From contig CAYYID010000006.1 in NCBI GenBank assembly GCA_964471915.1, forward strand, positions 62,001 to 126,000: a stretch of 64,000 nt of DNA, in the 5' to 3' direction. The translations under genes were made by a program, and so were the position numbers. Of this stretch, positions 54,804 through 63,679 are shown in pieces. Under the pieces are notes generated by a model. That model was not told where the DNA came from and searched no databases. It worked only from the letters and a program-made list of their open reading frames with translations. Positions within the stretch are counted from its first letter, which is position 1, and each line of letters begins with the position of its first letter. This DNA comes from JAIEPW01 sp964471915. Its GTDB lineage: Bacteria > Acidobacteriota > Terriglobia > Bryobacterales > Bryobacteraceae.

Positions 54804-55179
54804 TCCATTCCCGCACGGCGCGAGCGGCTGTGAGTGGGTCGTCGAGGCGCACGGGTGCGATCCCGTGCGCCTTCGCGACCGCGCCGTCCTCGCGGAACTC
54901 TTCCGCCGGCTCGAGGCGGACCTGAACCTCCACGTCCTCAGCGAGTCCTGGCACCAGTTTCCGGATTCAGGCGGCGTCACCGGACTCGCCCTGCTCGCCG
55001 AATCGCACCTGGCCGTCCACACCTTCCCGGAGTTCTGCTCTTTGTGCTTGAATGTCTTTTGCTGCCGGCCCCGCCCGGATTGGGATTTCGCGCAGCACCT
55101 TGAGAACATGTTCGCCGCGGCGGAAGTGGTCACCCGGAAAATCGAACGGCCCTACCAGGCGGGAGTGCTCACCGCATGA
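54790..55179 (+). CDS. speH: S-adenosylmethionine decarboxylase proenzyme (class 1B), polyamine operon gene 2
   Basis: A 129-residue self-processing enzyme that makes decarboxylated SAM for spermidine synthesis. The cleavage site is Glu71-Ser72 in LLAESHLAVHTFPE; Ser72 becomes the pyruvoyl cofactor. His77 and Cys92 fall at the +5 and +20 spacings of the catalytic His/Cys pair in the Thermotoga enzyme. The start is uncertain: GTG 54790 gives the normal short N-terminus before GCEWVVEAHGCD and overlaps the SPFH gene by 14 nt. Its partner enzyme, a spermidine synthase, closes the same operon. Confidence 0.9.
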   Translation: MERSSPFPHGASGCEWVVEAHGCDPVRLRDRAVLAELFRRLEADLNLHVLSESWHQFPDSGGVTGLALLAESHLAVHTFPEFCSLCLNVFCCRPRPDWDFAQHLENMFAAAEVVTRKIERPYQAGVLTA

Positions 55180-55814
55180 GCGCCCGCGCGGCCAATTGTC
55201 CGAATTGCGGCGCCCCGGTGAAGTTCGTCTGGTCGGGCGCCATCCAGACCACCTGCGAGTTCTGCCACTCGATCCTGGTCCGGTCCGACGAGGCGCTCGA
55301 AAAGGTCGGCCTCGTCGCCGACCTGCCCGAGAACGCCTCGCCGATCCAACTGCTCACCGAGGGCCAGTTCCGCGGCAAGTCCTTCCAGGTGATCGGCCGC
55401 ATCATTTACGCATACGAGTTCGGCGCCTGGAACGAGTGGCACCTGATTTTCAACGACGGCTCCAGCGGCTGGCTCTCCGACGCCCAGCTCGACTACGCGC
55501 TCTCGGTCCTCGTGCAGCCCAAGAACCCGCTGCCGCGCAACGAGCAGGCGCTGCGCGGCAAAGCCATAACCATCCGCGACACCGAGTACCTCATCACTTC
55601 GCGCACGGAGGCCCGCTACCGCGGCGTCGAGGGCGAACTTCCCTTTAAGTTCTATGACAAGGAGCTAATGACCTTCGCCGACTTGCGCACGCTCGACGGC
55701 CAGTTCGGCACCATCGACTACAGCGAGGATCCGCCGCTGCTGTTCCTCGGCGAACCCGTGGAATTCAAGGACCTCGCGCTCAAGAACCTCCGCCAGTTCG
55801 AGGGCTGGATGTAG
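55176..55814 (+). CDS. DUF4178 domain protein with N-terminal zinc ribbon, polyamine operon gene 3
   Basis: A 212-residue soluble protein. The N-terminal zinc ribbon is ANCPNCGAPVKF...TTCEFCHSIL (C-x2-C pairs near residues 8-11 and 29-32). The DUF4178 domain follows: FRGKSFQVIGRIIYAYEFGAW, WHLIFNDGSSGWLSDAQ, and, in the second half, IDYSEDPPLLFLGEPVEF. DUF4178 is unknown at the molecular level but recurs beside SPFH, DUF350 and polyamine genes. It starts within the stop of speH (ATGA). Confidence 0.9.
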   Translation: MSARAANCPNCGAPVKFVWSGAIQTTCEFCHSILVRSDEALEKVGLVADLPENASPIQLLTEGQFRGKSFQVIGRIIYAYEFGAWNEWHLIFNDGSSGWLSDAQLDYALSVLVQPKNPLPRNEQALRGKAITIRDTEYLITSRTEARYRGVEGELPFKFYDKELMTFADLRTLDGQFGTIDYSEDPPLLFLGEPVEFKDLALKNLRQFEGWM

Positions 55815-55832
55815 ACGGATCGGAAGAGAAGC

Positions 55833-57167
55833 ATGTCGAGTCCCTACGTCACGCCCCCGGTCGTCAAAGCCAGCGCGCTCAACTGCCCGAGCTGCGGCGC
55901 GCCGGTGAAACTGCGCGGCTTCGCGCACACGCTCACGGTGGTGTGCGAGAACTGCCTGAGCACGCTCGACTCCTCCACCCCGCGCCTGCGGCTGATGCAG
56001 AAGGCCCAGAGCCGGCAGAAACGCGAACCCGTCATCGCGCTCGGCAGCCGCGGCAAGTTCGGCGACACCGTTTGGGAAGCGATCGGCTTCCAGATCCGCG
56101 GCATCGAGTTCGACGGCGAGCGCTTTGAGTGGGAGGAGTACGTCCTTTTCAATCCGTACCAGGGCTTCCGCTACGTCACCCAGTACAAAGGCCATTGGAA
56201 CTTCGTCACGTCGGTGAAGAAGCTGCCGCGCGTCGCGGGCGGCGCCCGCCCCACCGCGCAACTCGACAACCTCAACTACAAGCACTTCGCCCACGCCCAG
56301 TCCACGGCCTACTACGTCATCGGCGAGTTCCCCTGGCAAGCGCGCGTGGGCGACCGCGTAGAGTACGACGACTACATCGCCCCGCCTTTCATTCTTTCGA
56401 GCGAGATCACGCCGTCGGAGGTCACGTGGTCCCGCGGCGAATATCTCACCGGCGCGCAGATCTTCGCCGCGTTCGGCAAGAAGGACTCGCCGCCGCGCGC
56501 CGAGGGCGTCTTCGCCAATCAGCCCTCGCCTTACCAGGGCTCCGTGAAGGGCATTTGGAAGACCTACGGACTGCTGGCTCTCCTCACGCTCGTTGCCTGG
56601 ATCTGGTTCTCCGCCACGGCCGCGAACAAGCTCGTTTTCCAGAAGGACTTTTCTTTCTCCACGCTGGCCGGCGGCGAACCCAGCTTCGTTACCCCGGTCT
56701 TTGAACTCAAGAGCAGCAGCCCCAAGCGCGTCGAGATCAAGATCGACACCGATCTGAACAACAACTGGGCTTTCTTCGGCGTCGCTCTCATCAACGAAGA
56801 CACCGGCACGGCGTACGACAAGGGCAAGGAAGTCAGTTTCTATTCCGGCCAGGACTCCGATGGAAGTTGGACCGAAGGCGGCCAGCGCGCTGAGTTAGGA
56901 TACCCGCAAGTTCCGGCCGGGCGCTATTATCTGCGCATCGAGCCCGACATGGACAAGAATACGCCGGCCCGGGTCGACTACCGGGTGACCGTTCGCCACG
57001 ACACCGGCGTCACCTGGCCCTTTCCGCTGGTCATCGTCCTGCTGCTGATCCCGCCCATCGCCCATTCCATCCGGGCATCTTCGTTCGAGACCCAACGCTG
57101 GTCCGACAGCGACTACTCGCCTGCCGCGTCCGCTTCCGATGATTCCGATTCCGGAGACGACGATTAA
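55833..57167 (+). CDS. DUF4178 membrane protein with zinc ribbon, polyamine operon gene 4
   Basis: A 444-residue paralogue of the preceding protein. The zinc ribbon is LNCPSCGAPVKL...VVCENCLSTL. DUF4178 segments are FGDTVWEAIGFQIRGIEF, EEYVLFNPYQGFRYVTQ, and YVIGEFPWQARVGDRVEYDD. A membrane helix at about residue 250 (LLALLTLVAWIWFSATA) precedes an extracytoplasmic beta domain (VEIKIDTDLNNNWAFFGVAL, YYLRIEPDMDKNT), and a second helix near residue 405 (FPLVIVLLLIPPIAH) returns to a Ser/Asp-rich acidic tail. The Shine-Dalgarno GGAAGAGAAG precedes ATG 55833. It overlaps the next gene by 1 nt (TAATG). Confidence 0.88.
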   Translation: MSSPYVTPPVVKASALNCPSCGAPVKLRGFAHTLTVVCENCLSTLDSSTPRLRLMQKAQSRQKREPVIALGSRGKFGDTVWEAIGFQIRGIEFDGERFEWEEYVLFNPYQGFRYVTQYKGHWNFVTSVKKLPRVAGGARPTAQLDNLNYKHFAHAQSTAYYVIGEFPWQARVGDRVEYDDYIAPPFILSSEITPSEVTWSRGEYLTGAQIFAAFGKKDSPPRAEGVFANQPSPYQGSVKGIWKTYGLLALLTLVAWIWFSATAANKLVFQKDFSFSTLAGGEPSFVTPVFELKSSSPKRVEIKIDTDLNNNWAFFGVALINEDTGTAYDKGKEVSFYSGQDSDGSWTEGGQRAELGYPQVPAGRYYLRIEPDMDKNTPARVDYRVTVRHDTGVTWPFPLVIVLLLIPPIAHSIRASSFETQRWSDSDYSPAASASDDSDSGDDD

Positions 57168-57355
57168 TGCTGCGCTATCCGAAATTTCTGCTCTATGCCG
57201 CTTCGCTCCTCGGCGGCGGCACCTACGTCGCCTTCACCGGCTGGAGTCCCGCCAGCCCCGACGTGGTTCAGAACGTGCCGCGGACCGTCCGCGACAACCC
57301 CGGCGCTTACCGCTCGCACTACGCAAACTACAGCCGATACATGGGAGGCAAGTAA
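57167..57355 (+). CDS. Small membrane-anchored protein, polyamine operon gene 5
   Basis: A 62-residue protein with a hydrophobic N-terminal segment (KFLLYAASLLGGGTYVAF) that may be a signal peptide or anchor, and a short tail ending VPRTVRDNPGAYRSHY...YMGGK. Small proteins with this tail occur beside DUF350 genes in other bacteria, as far as I recall. No function is known. The coding call rests on its tight fit: it starts in the stop of the DUF4178 gene and the next start codon follows its TAA directly. Confidence 0.75.
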   Translation: MLRYPKFLLYAASLLGGGTYVAFTGWSPASPDVVQNVPRTVRDNPGAYRSHYANYSRYMGGK

Positions 57356-57574
57356 ATGCCCGCTTCGACGTTCCACTGGGAGAATCTGCTCGGCGCCGTG
57401 GTCTATTCGGTGCTCGGCATCGTGATCCTGCTCATCGCCTGGGTGATCATCGACAAGGCGACCCCGCGCGACCTCTGGCACCTCATCGCCGAAGAGAAGA
57501 ACACCGCGGTGGCCACCGTCATCGGGGCGGTGCTGCTCGGCGTGGCCATCATTATCGCCGCCGCCGTGCACTAA
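57356..57574 (+). CDS. DUF350 membrane protein, polyamine operon gene 6
   Basis: A 72-residue protein with two membrane helices (AVVYSVLGIVILLIAWVII and VATVIGAVLLGVAIIIAA) around the polar loop DKATPRDLWHLIAEEKN, the single-unit form of DUF350. DUF350 (YjfL-type) proteins accompany SPFH and polyamine genes and may be small channel-like or membrane-stress factors; their activity is not established. It begins immediately after the preceding TAA, without any gap. Confidence 0.9.
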   Translation: MPASTFHWENLLGAVVYSVLGIVILLIAWVIIDKATPRDLWHLIAEEKNTAVATVIGAVLLGVAIIIAAAVH

Positions 57575-57584
57575 ACCGCCCGGC

Positions 57585-59081
57585 ATGCAGTTCGCCCTCT
57601 TTCTTTCGGTCCTGCTCATCGCCGCCTGCGGGCTGATTTATGAGCTGATCGCCGGCACGCTGGCCAGCTATCTGCTGGGGGACAGCGTGCTGCAGTTCTC
57701 CACGGTGATCGGCACGTACCTGTTCGCCATGGGCGTCGGGAGCTACCTCTCCCGCTTCCTGATCCGGGGACTCGTCGCCCGCTTCATCGGCATCGAACTC
57801 ATGGTCGGCCTCGTCGGCGGATTTTCCTCCGCCGCGCTGTTCCTCGCCTTCGCCTACACCCAGAGCTTCCGGTTCCTGCTTTACTTCCTGGTCTTCGTGA
57901 TTGGGGTGCTGGTCGGCCTCGAGATCCCGCTGCTGATGCGCATCCTCAGGAGCCGCTTCGAGTTCCGCGACCTCGTCGCCAACGTCCTCACCTTCGACTA
58001 CCTGGGCGCGCTCGGCGCCTCACTGCTGTTTCCCCTGCTGCTCGTCCCGCGGCTCGGCCTGGTGCGCTCCGCGGTGCTCTTCGGGATGCTGAACGCCGCC
58101 GTCGCGCTGTGGTCCACCTACCTGTTCCGCGAGCAGATCGGCCGCCTGGTTCCGCTGCGGGTCAGTTGCGTGATCGTGCTCGCCCTGCTCAGCGGGGGGA
58201 TGTTCGCCGCCGACTGGGTCACCGACGCCGCCGACGCGAACCTTTACGCCGACGAAGTGATCCTCGCCCGCAACACCCGCTACCAGCGCATCGTCGTCAC
58301 CCGCTGGAAAGACGATTTGCGCCTGTTTCTGAGTTCGCACCTGCAGTTCAGTTCCCGCGATGAGTACCGCTACCATGAGGCGCTGGTCCATCCGGGTCTC
58401 GCCGCGCTGCCCGGCGCGCGCCGGGTCCTGGTGCTCGGCGGCGGCGACGGACTCGCGGTGCGCGAGATCCTCAAGTACCCCTCCGTCCAGTCCGTCACGC
58501 TCGTCGATCTCGACCCCGAGATGACCACCCTCTTCGCGCGGCACGAGATGCTCACGCGCCTGAACGCCGGCTCCCTCTCCGATGCCCGCGTCAAGGTGAT
58601 CAACGCGGACGCCTTTCCCTGGCTGGAATCCCACACCGAGCAGTACGACTTCGTCGTGATCGATTTCCCGGACCCAACGAACTTCTCGCTCGGCAAGCTC
58701 TACACTACGGCTTTCTACCGCCTCTTGAAGAAACACGTCTCCCAGGGTGGCTTCGTTGTCGTGCAAAGCACCTCGCCGCTCTTCGCCCGCCAGTCCTACT
58801 GGTGCATCGTCGAAACCCTGAAGCAAGCCGGCTTCCAGACCGCGCCGTACCATGTCTACGTCCCGTCGTTCGGCGAATGGGGCTACGTGCTGGCCGGACA
58901 CCACCGCTACGAGCCGCCGGCGCGCCTGCCCGAGGGATTGAAGTTCCTCTCCGCGGCCAACCTGCCCGGCTTGTTCCAGTTCCCCAACGACATGCTGCCG
59001 GTCGCGGCCGAGCCGAACCGGCTCAACGACCAGACGCTGGTCCGCTACTACGAGCGTGAGTGGCGCGACATCGTTCACTAG
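57585..59081 (+). CDS. speE: Polyamine aminopropyltransferase (spermidine synthase) with N-terminal membrane domain, polyamine operon gene 7
   Basis: A 498-residue protein. The N-terminal about 205 residues are hydrophobic helices (LFLSVLLIAACGLIYELIAG, VGSYLSRFLI, FLLYFLVFVIGVLVGLEIP). The C-terminal part is a spermidine synthase-type methyltransferase-fold domain: dcSAM-binding VLVLGGGDGLAVREILKYP, LVDLDPEMTTLF, VINADAFPWL, and the active-site DFPDPTNFSLGKLYT with the expected Asp and Tyr. It transfers aminopropyl from dcSAM (made by SpeH of the same operon) to a polyamine, probably at the membrane. The ORF ends 59079-59081; no further operon gene follows. Confidence 0.9.
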   Translation: MQFALFLSVLLIAACGLIYELIAGTLASYLLGDSVLQFSTVIGTYLFAMGVGSYLSRFLIRGLVARFIGIELMVGLVGGFSSAALFLAFAYTQSFRFLLYFLVFVIGVLVGLEIPLLMRILRSRFEFRDLVANVLTFDYLGALGASLLFPLLLVPRLGLVRSAVLFGMLNAAVALWSTYLFREQIGRLVPLRVSCVIVLALLSGGMFAADWVTDAADANLYADEVILARNTRYQRIVVTRWKDDLRLFLSSHLQFSSRDEYRYHEALVHPGLAALPGARRVLVLGGGDGLAVREILKYPSVQSVTLVDLDPEMTTLFARHEMLTRLNAGSLSDARVKVINADAFPWLESHTEQYDFVVIDFPDPTNFSLGKLYTTAFYRLLKKHVSQGGFVVVQSTSPLFARQSYWCIVETLKQAGFQTAPYHVYVPSFGEWGYVLAGHHRYEPPARLPEGLKFLSAANLPGLFQFPNDMLPVAAEPNRLNDQTLVRYYEREWRDIVH

Positions 59082-59498
59082 CGAACGAACTGGTGCGTAC
59101 GGGTGTCTTGGCCTACCGCTTTGCTGCGAACCCCCAGTCCGATACGGCAGATCCCTCGTGGCTACCGCCTGGCTAACGGCGGCGGCTCAGTGGGCTTTCG
59201 GGCTCTGGTTAGGCAGATGGAAGTGATTGATTGCAGGGGAGTTGGGCGGGAGCAGGTGGAAGTACGGGGGATGCCCGGGGATGACCCCGTATGGCGGGAG
59301 GGCCGATTGGCGGGGGTTTGGTGGAGGGGGCGGATCGCAGGAGGGAAAATCCGGCTCAGGGAAGGAGTGAGGCGAGTTTGCGGGTTTTCGGGATGTCCGT
59401 AAGTGGTTGGAGAGGTTCGGGATAGGGACTGGGGTCCCGGAGTTCGGGGGATGGTGGGGGACGCCCCCGAACTGCCCTCCGCCCGAACTGCCCTTGTT
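59082..59498. other. Noncoding, strongly G-skewed stretch (plus strand purine-rich)
   Basis: No open frame here has coding character. From about 59200 to 59460 the plus strand is markedly G-rich (GGGGATG, GGCGGGGG, GGTGGAGGGGG). Runs at 59296-59330 (GGG, GGG, GGGGG, GGGGG with loops of 1, 9 and 9 nt) could form a long-loop G-quadruplex. An inverted repeat AGTTCGGGGG (59441-59450) with CCCCCGAACT (59464-59473) can form a hairpin with 13-nt loop. It may be the decayed neighbour of the transposase remnant. Confidence 0.5.
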
Positions 59499-59704
59499 CG
59501 CCGTCGTCCGGCTCACCCCGTAGCGGCGGCATAACTCCGCGACACTCGCTTCCCCGCGCGCCAGTTCCTCCAGCAGCGCTTGGCGCTCTTCCATGGCTGT
59601 TCACGCTTTCCAGGGCATCTATCCATTTGCCCTCGTTTTCGAGCCCAGCTCCCGAACTGTTACCCGTGTCCGGTCTGAAGTGTTACCGATGTGACCGGTC
59701 TGGA
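59499..59704 (-). mobile_element. Remnant of an insertion sequence (IS481-like): transposase N-terminus and terminal repeats
   Basis: The minus-strand frame from ATG 59616-59618 reads MPWKA, a TGA (59601-59603), then TAMEERQALLEELARGEASV and AELCRRYGVSRTTA, an N-terminal helix-turn-helix of the IS481/integrase-type transposase. After about 59498 the similarity stops. Upstream on the same strand, two imperfect direct repeats, TGTTACCCGTGTCCGGTCTGA (59658-59678, broken here for length: TGTTACC...CCGGTCTGA) and TGTTACC...CCGGTCTGGA (59681-59704), look like an element end. The element is truncated and inactive. Confidence 0.6.
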
Positions 59705-59777
59705 CCGGGCTTTGACCCCCGCCTACCGCCGGGGGCTCACTTGCTCCCCGCTGTCGTCGCGGGCTGACGTGACCCTG

Positions 59778-59811
59778 AAAAGAGAAAGGGCGAGCCCGGA
59801 GGCTCGCCCTT
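59778..59811 (-). terminator. Intrinsic terminator of the 59833-63369 receptor gene
   Basis: On the minus strand a perfect 11-bp stem, AAGGGCGAGCC with GGCTCGCCCTT (59786-59811), closes a 4-nt loop and is followed by a U-rich run (plus-strand A-tract GAAAAGAGAAA). It lies 21 bp past the stop codon of the receptor gene. Confidence 0.85.
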
Positions 59812-59832
59812 GGGTTGTGGTTGGAACGGTGG

Positions 59833-62800
59833 TTAGAAGTCCAGGCGGAGCGCCATCTGGAGGATGCGCGCGCCGGACTGGTTGGCCGCGCCGGTCGGCG
59901 TCGACTGGATAATGCCGAAGGTCTGCGGCGTCTGGAGGTTCACGGCCGGGGCGTTGAAGTTGACGAAGTTCAACATGTTATACGCCTCGGCGCGGAACGT
60001 GACGAAGGTGCGCTCACCATAGATGCGGAAGCGCTTCACCACCGAGAGGTCGGTGTTGAAGAAGCCGGGTCCGCGGAAGGCGTTGCGGCCGGAGGTGCCG
60101 ATGGAACCGGCTACCGGGACGCTGAAGCGGGCGATCTCCTCGGCGGAGAAGAAGCGGACGCCATTGGCGTACCGCTGGCTGGAGCCGATGTTGCGGTCGC
60201 CGGTAAAGTTCGCCATGGAATTGACGTTGTTGTTCGGACCGGTGGTGAGGCCCGAGGAGATGGTGAGGGTGCCGCCCGAGGTGAGGATCCCGAGCGAGCC
60301 GACCTCCCAGCCGGCGGCGAAGCGGTCGACCCAATCCGGCATGTTGCCGCCGATCAGCTTGCCGCGGCCGATGGGCAAGGTGTAGCTGGCCGACCAGTTG
60401 AAGGTGTGGGGCCGGTCGATGTCGGAGCGGCCGCGCGAGAGGGCCAGATTGAAGTTGTCGAAGTTGCCCGTGTTGCCCGAGCCGTCGGCCGAGGCGTTGT
60501 CGATGGTTTTCGACCAGGTGTAGTTGATGGCGAACTTCAGCGCGCCGCTGTTGCGGCGGAAGCTGGCCTGGAGCGAGTCGTAGTACGTGCGGCCCGCGTT
60601 GGTGGTCAGCCACAGGTTCGTGAACTGCGGGTAGTTCCGCAGGTAGAACTGGTTGACGCCGGCGTTCGCATAGCGGGCAAAGTTGCTGGTGTCGATGGTA
60701 TTGGCGGCCGCGCCCACCGAACCCTGGCGCACGGGAGTGGCGCCGATGGCGTTGATGGCCGCCTGGGCCCCGCCGAACATGCGGACCAGCGCGTTGTTGG
60801 CCGAGGGCAAGTTGGCGGCGCTGGTCTGGAAGCGCTGGAGTTCCTGGAAGTCATTCAGGAAGCCCTGATAGATGCGGGTCTGGTTGACGTTCTGATCCAG
60901 CACCTGCTTAATGCCCCGGTTGGCGACGTAGCCGACCTCGAGGACGGCGTTGCGGAAGAGTTCCCGCTGCACCGTGAGGTTCCAGGACATCACGTAAGGC
61001 TGGCGGAAGTTCGGGTCGAAGACGTTGACCGCGCCGAAAGCGCGGTTCGCCACCGGAGTTAGAGTGGGCGTCGAAGGAGGCGCGGGAAGCGCCGGGCGAT
61101 CGCCGACGCGGTTGTCGCTGCCCGCAACCTGGTTCGGGAAGACGTTAACGGCCTGGGCGAAGCCGGGAGTAGTGGCATCGGGATCGATGGCGGCGCCGCC
61201 GATGACGCGGTCATAGAAGATGCCCCACGAACCGCGGATCGAGGTCTTGCCATTGTTGAACGGATCCCAGGCGAAGCCCACGCGGGGCGCGAAGTTGTTG
61301 AAGTCCCGCTTAAACCAGGAACTGGCGCGAATAACGGTGAGGTCACTGATATTCGAGACGGTGTTAACCTGGCCGAGCCGCGCCTGTTCGAGGACGCCCT
61401 GGAAGCCGTCCCGCTCGCGCCCGACGCCATAGAGTTCGTAACGCAACCCGAGGTTCAGGGTGAGATTCGGCTTGATCCGCCAATCGTCCTGGAAGTAGTA
61501 GCCATGGTCGCGGAACTTGAAGTTGCGCACGCGAGGCTGGCCGGCGGCGAAGGTGGCGAGGTCGCTGTAAAAGGTGGTATTGATCGAACTCACGCGGCCC
61601 AGCAGATCGTTGTACAAATTGTCGAAGCGCAACCGGTCGGCGGCGGCGATCTGCGCCCCGGAGGGTCCGATGGTGCCGGGCGCGGCGTTGCCGTTCCCTT
61701 GTCCCAGGTTGTAGGTGGGCCAGATGTTGGCGTCGCTGGTTTGGAATTGGAGGATGTCCGCGATCCGGACGCCGGCTTTGAAGCTGTGCTTACCCTTCAG
61801 AATGGAGAGGTTGTTGGTGATCTGAGGGTTGACCGGGGAGTTCCGGGAGGAGGCGAAGCCGGTCGGGATCGGGTCCGTGAACAGGTTGGAGACGATAAGC
61901 GGGACTCCGCGATAGAAGGAGCTGCGAACGCGGCCGAAAGCCACCGAAGATGCCGAGTAGCCGACGATGGTCTCGTTGATCAGCCAGGGCTTGACGGTCC
62001 AGGTGCCGCCGACCGAATAGCCGGAGCGGATGCCGCCTTGCGTGCCGTTGGGCTGGCCGGGGAAGGTGGACTCGGCGCCGTTCAGCGAATCGGCGGGCGT
62101 CAGAGTTTCGAACCAGGAGTAGCGGAAGTACAGCCGGAGGTTCGTCGCTGCGTTCCAGTCGGTCTTGAAGGTGTGCTGGTCGCCCTGGTTGCCGGCAGGG
62201 GCGTTAAAGCGGAAGCCGGCGGTGTTCAGGCGGTCGCCCGTGTCGAAGTTATTCGGGTTGGGAAGCAGGGCGAGGTTCGCGGCGACGGTGCGATCAATGC
62301 CGATGCGGCGGGGGTCATTGGCGACGATGTCGAAGGTGCGGACCTCGCTGGTGCCCGGGACGGTCCAGCGGAACAAGCCGCGCTTGGCTTCGGGCGTCAG
62401 CACGGTGCGGTTGCGGACGACCTGCTGGGCCGTGCGGGAACCCTGGTAGTTGTAGAAGAAGAACAACTTGTCCTTGCCGTTGTAGATTTTGGGCAGGAGG
62501 ACCGGGCCGCTGAAGGAGCCGCCGAACTGATTCTGAATGAACTGCGGCCGAGCCCGTTCGGGCCCGGGAGTCGACTTATTGAAGAAGTTGTTGGCGTTCA
62601 GGACGGTGTTGCGATGGAACTCGAAGAGGTTGCCGTGGAACTTGTTGGTTCCGGAGCGCGTGATGAGTTCGACGGTGCCGCCGGCGTTGCGGCCGTATTC
62701 GGCCTTGGCGCCGTTAGTGATGATGCGAAATTCTTCGATGGAGTCGGTATTGGTGGCGTTCAGGGCCAGACCCAGACGGGGCAACACCGGGTCGTTCACC

Positions 62801-63369
62801 TCGATACCATCCAGCGTGTTGTTGTTGGAACCCTGGCGGAGACCGTTGATCCGGGCGAAGCTCGGGTCATTGGGGCTGGTGCCGAGCTGCACGCCGGGCT
62901 GATACGTTGCGAGGGCCAGGGGATTGCGCGCCAACTGCGGGAGGGTATCGATATCGCGCAGCGTGATGGCGCGCTGCACGGTGGCTTCGGTGGTCTGGAC
63001 GCGGACCGTAGAGGCTTCTACCGTGAGCACTTCGGTAACGGCGCCGACTTCGAGCTTAATGTCCTGTTTGATGGTGACGCCGAGGTTGACCTCGAAGTTC
63101 ACGAGGGTGGCCTTCTTGAAGCCGTTGGCTTCGGCGCTCAACGTATAGAAGCTCGGCGGCAACTGGGCAAAAACGTAAAAGCCGGCCGCGTCGGCAGTGG
63201 TATCCAGCCGCAACTGGGTCCGGTTGTTCACAATGGATACTTTGGCGCCGGGAATCACGGCCCCGGACGAATCCTGGACGGTGCCTTCAACACGGGCCAC
63301 CTGAACCTGAGCAAGGACCGGCAGCAAAGAAATGCAACCGAGAAGAGACGCAAGCAGCAAGCGTCGCAT
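59833..63369 (-). CDS. Oar-type TonB-dependent receptor with carboxypeptidase-regulatory-like domain
   Basis: A 1178-residue outer-membrane receptor. It has a signal peptide (MRRLLLASLLGCISLLPVLA), a regulatory-like beta-sandwich at about residues 25-110 (VARVEGTVQDSSGAVIPGAKV, GFYVFAQLPPSFYTLSAEA), and a plug at about 120-245 (DIDTLPQLARNPLALATYQ, NTLDGIEVNDPVLP, EYGRNAGGTVELITRSGTNK). The barrel ends with QMALRLDF. I start at ATG 63367-63369 because GGGGAGG is just upstream and the signal peptide begins there; the longer frame to 63408 has no secretory start. A promoter-like site is at 63448-63476 and a terminator follows the gene. Confidence 0.92.
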   Translation of the reverse strand: MRRLLLASLLGCISLLPVLAQVQVARVEGTVQDSSGAVIPGAKVSIVNNRTQLRLDTTADAAGFYVFAQLPPSFYTLSAEANGFKKATLVNFEVNLGVTIKQDIKLEVGAVTEVLTVEASTVRVQTTEATVQRAITLRDIDTLPQLARNPLALATYQPGVQLGTSPNDPSFARINGLRQGSNNNTLDGIEVNDPVLPRLGLALNATNTDSIEEFRIITNGAKAEYGRNAGGTVELITRSGTNKFHGNLFEFHRNTVLNANNFFNKSTPGPERARPQFIQNQFGGSFSGPVLLPKIYNGKDKLFFFYNYQGSRTAQQVVRNRTVLTPEAKRGLFRWTVPGTSEVRTFDIVANDPRRIGIDRTVAANLALLPNPNNFDTGDRLNTAGFRFNAPAGNQGDQHTFKTDWNAATNLRLYFRYSWFETLTPADSLNGAESTFPGQPNGTQGGIRSGYSVGGTWTVKPWLINETIVGYSASSVAFGRVRSSFYRGVPLIVSNLFTDPIPTGFASSRNSPVNPQITNNLSILKGKHSFKAGVRIADILQFQTSDANIWPTYNLGQGNGNAAPGTIGPSGAQIAAADRLRFDNLYNDLLGRVSSINTTFYSDLATFAAGQPRVRNFKFRDHGYYFQDDWRIKPNLTLNLGLRYELYGVGRERDGFQGVLEQARLGQVNTVSNISDLTVIRASSWFKRDFNNFAPRVGFAWDPFNNGKTSIRGSWGIFYDRVIGGAAIDPDATTPGFAQAVNVFPNQVAGSDNRVGDRPALPAPPSTPTLTPVANRAFGAVNVFDPNFRQPYVMSWNLTVQRELFRNAVLEVGYVANRGIKQVLDQNVNQTRIYQGFLNDFQELQRFQTSAANLPSANNALVRMFGGAQAAINAIGATPVRQGSVGAAANTIDTSNFARYANAGVNQFYLRNYPQFTNLWLTTNAGRTYYDSLQASFRRNSGALKFAINYTWSKTIDNASADGSGNTGNFDNFNLALSRGRSDIDRPHTFNWSASYTLPIGRGKLIGGNMPDWVDRFAAGWEVGSLGILTSGGTLTISSGLTTGPNNNVNSMANFTGDRNIGSSQRYANGVRFFSAEEIARFSVPVAGSIGTSGRNAFRGPGFFNTDLSVVKRFRIYGERTFVTFRAEAYNMLNFVNFNAPAVNLQTPQTFGIIQSTPTGAANQSGARILQMALRLDF

Positions 63370-63447
63370 GGAACCTCCCCAACAAAGTCGGGAGCGACCG
63401 GACCCCAAGAGAAGGTTGGCGCGACCCCCGCAGACTGAATTGGGGAT

Positions 63448-63476
63448 AGCATACCGGATCTGTACGTCCGGCGCAA
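63448..63476 (-). promoter_or_regulatory. Promoter-like site for the 59833-63369 receptor gene
   Basis: On the minus strand a -35-like TTGCGC (63476-63471) is separated by 17 bp from a -10-like TATGCT (63453-63448), about 80 bp upstream of the start codon. The spacing is optimal for sigma70; the boxes match at three to four positions each. The rest of the 310-bp gap between the receptor gene and the 63680 gene (63370-63679) holds no gene I can support. Confidence 0.4.
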
Positions 63477-63679
63477 TCAGGTTACAGACGCAATGGGGCG
63501 AAGCGTGGGGGCCGTCCGTCCCGGATCGGGCAGCGATGGCCGCCGGCCGGCGGGGGGAAAGGCGGTAAGTCGCATCGATCCGGCACCTTGCGAGTCCGGT
63601 TCCGGCGCCGCCAGGGGCCGGCCGCCGGGTTACCCCAAACCCGAAACCAAACCCGGACGCCGCCAGTCGAACACTTTCT

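Noticed and set aside
59601..59603. In-frame TGA within the transposase remnant, as a second selenocysteine
   Set aside because: The surrounding frame is a truncated helix-turn-helix of an insertion sequence with decay downstream; Sec is not used there in the family. It is read as a nonsense mutation.
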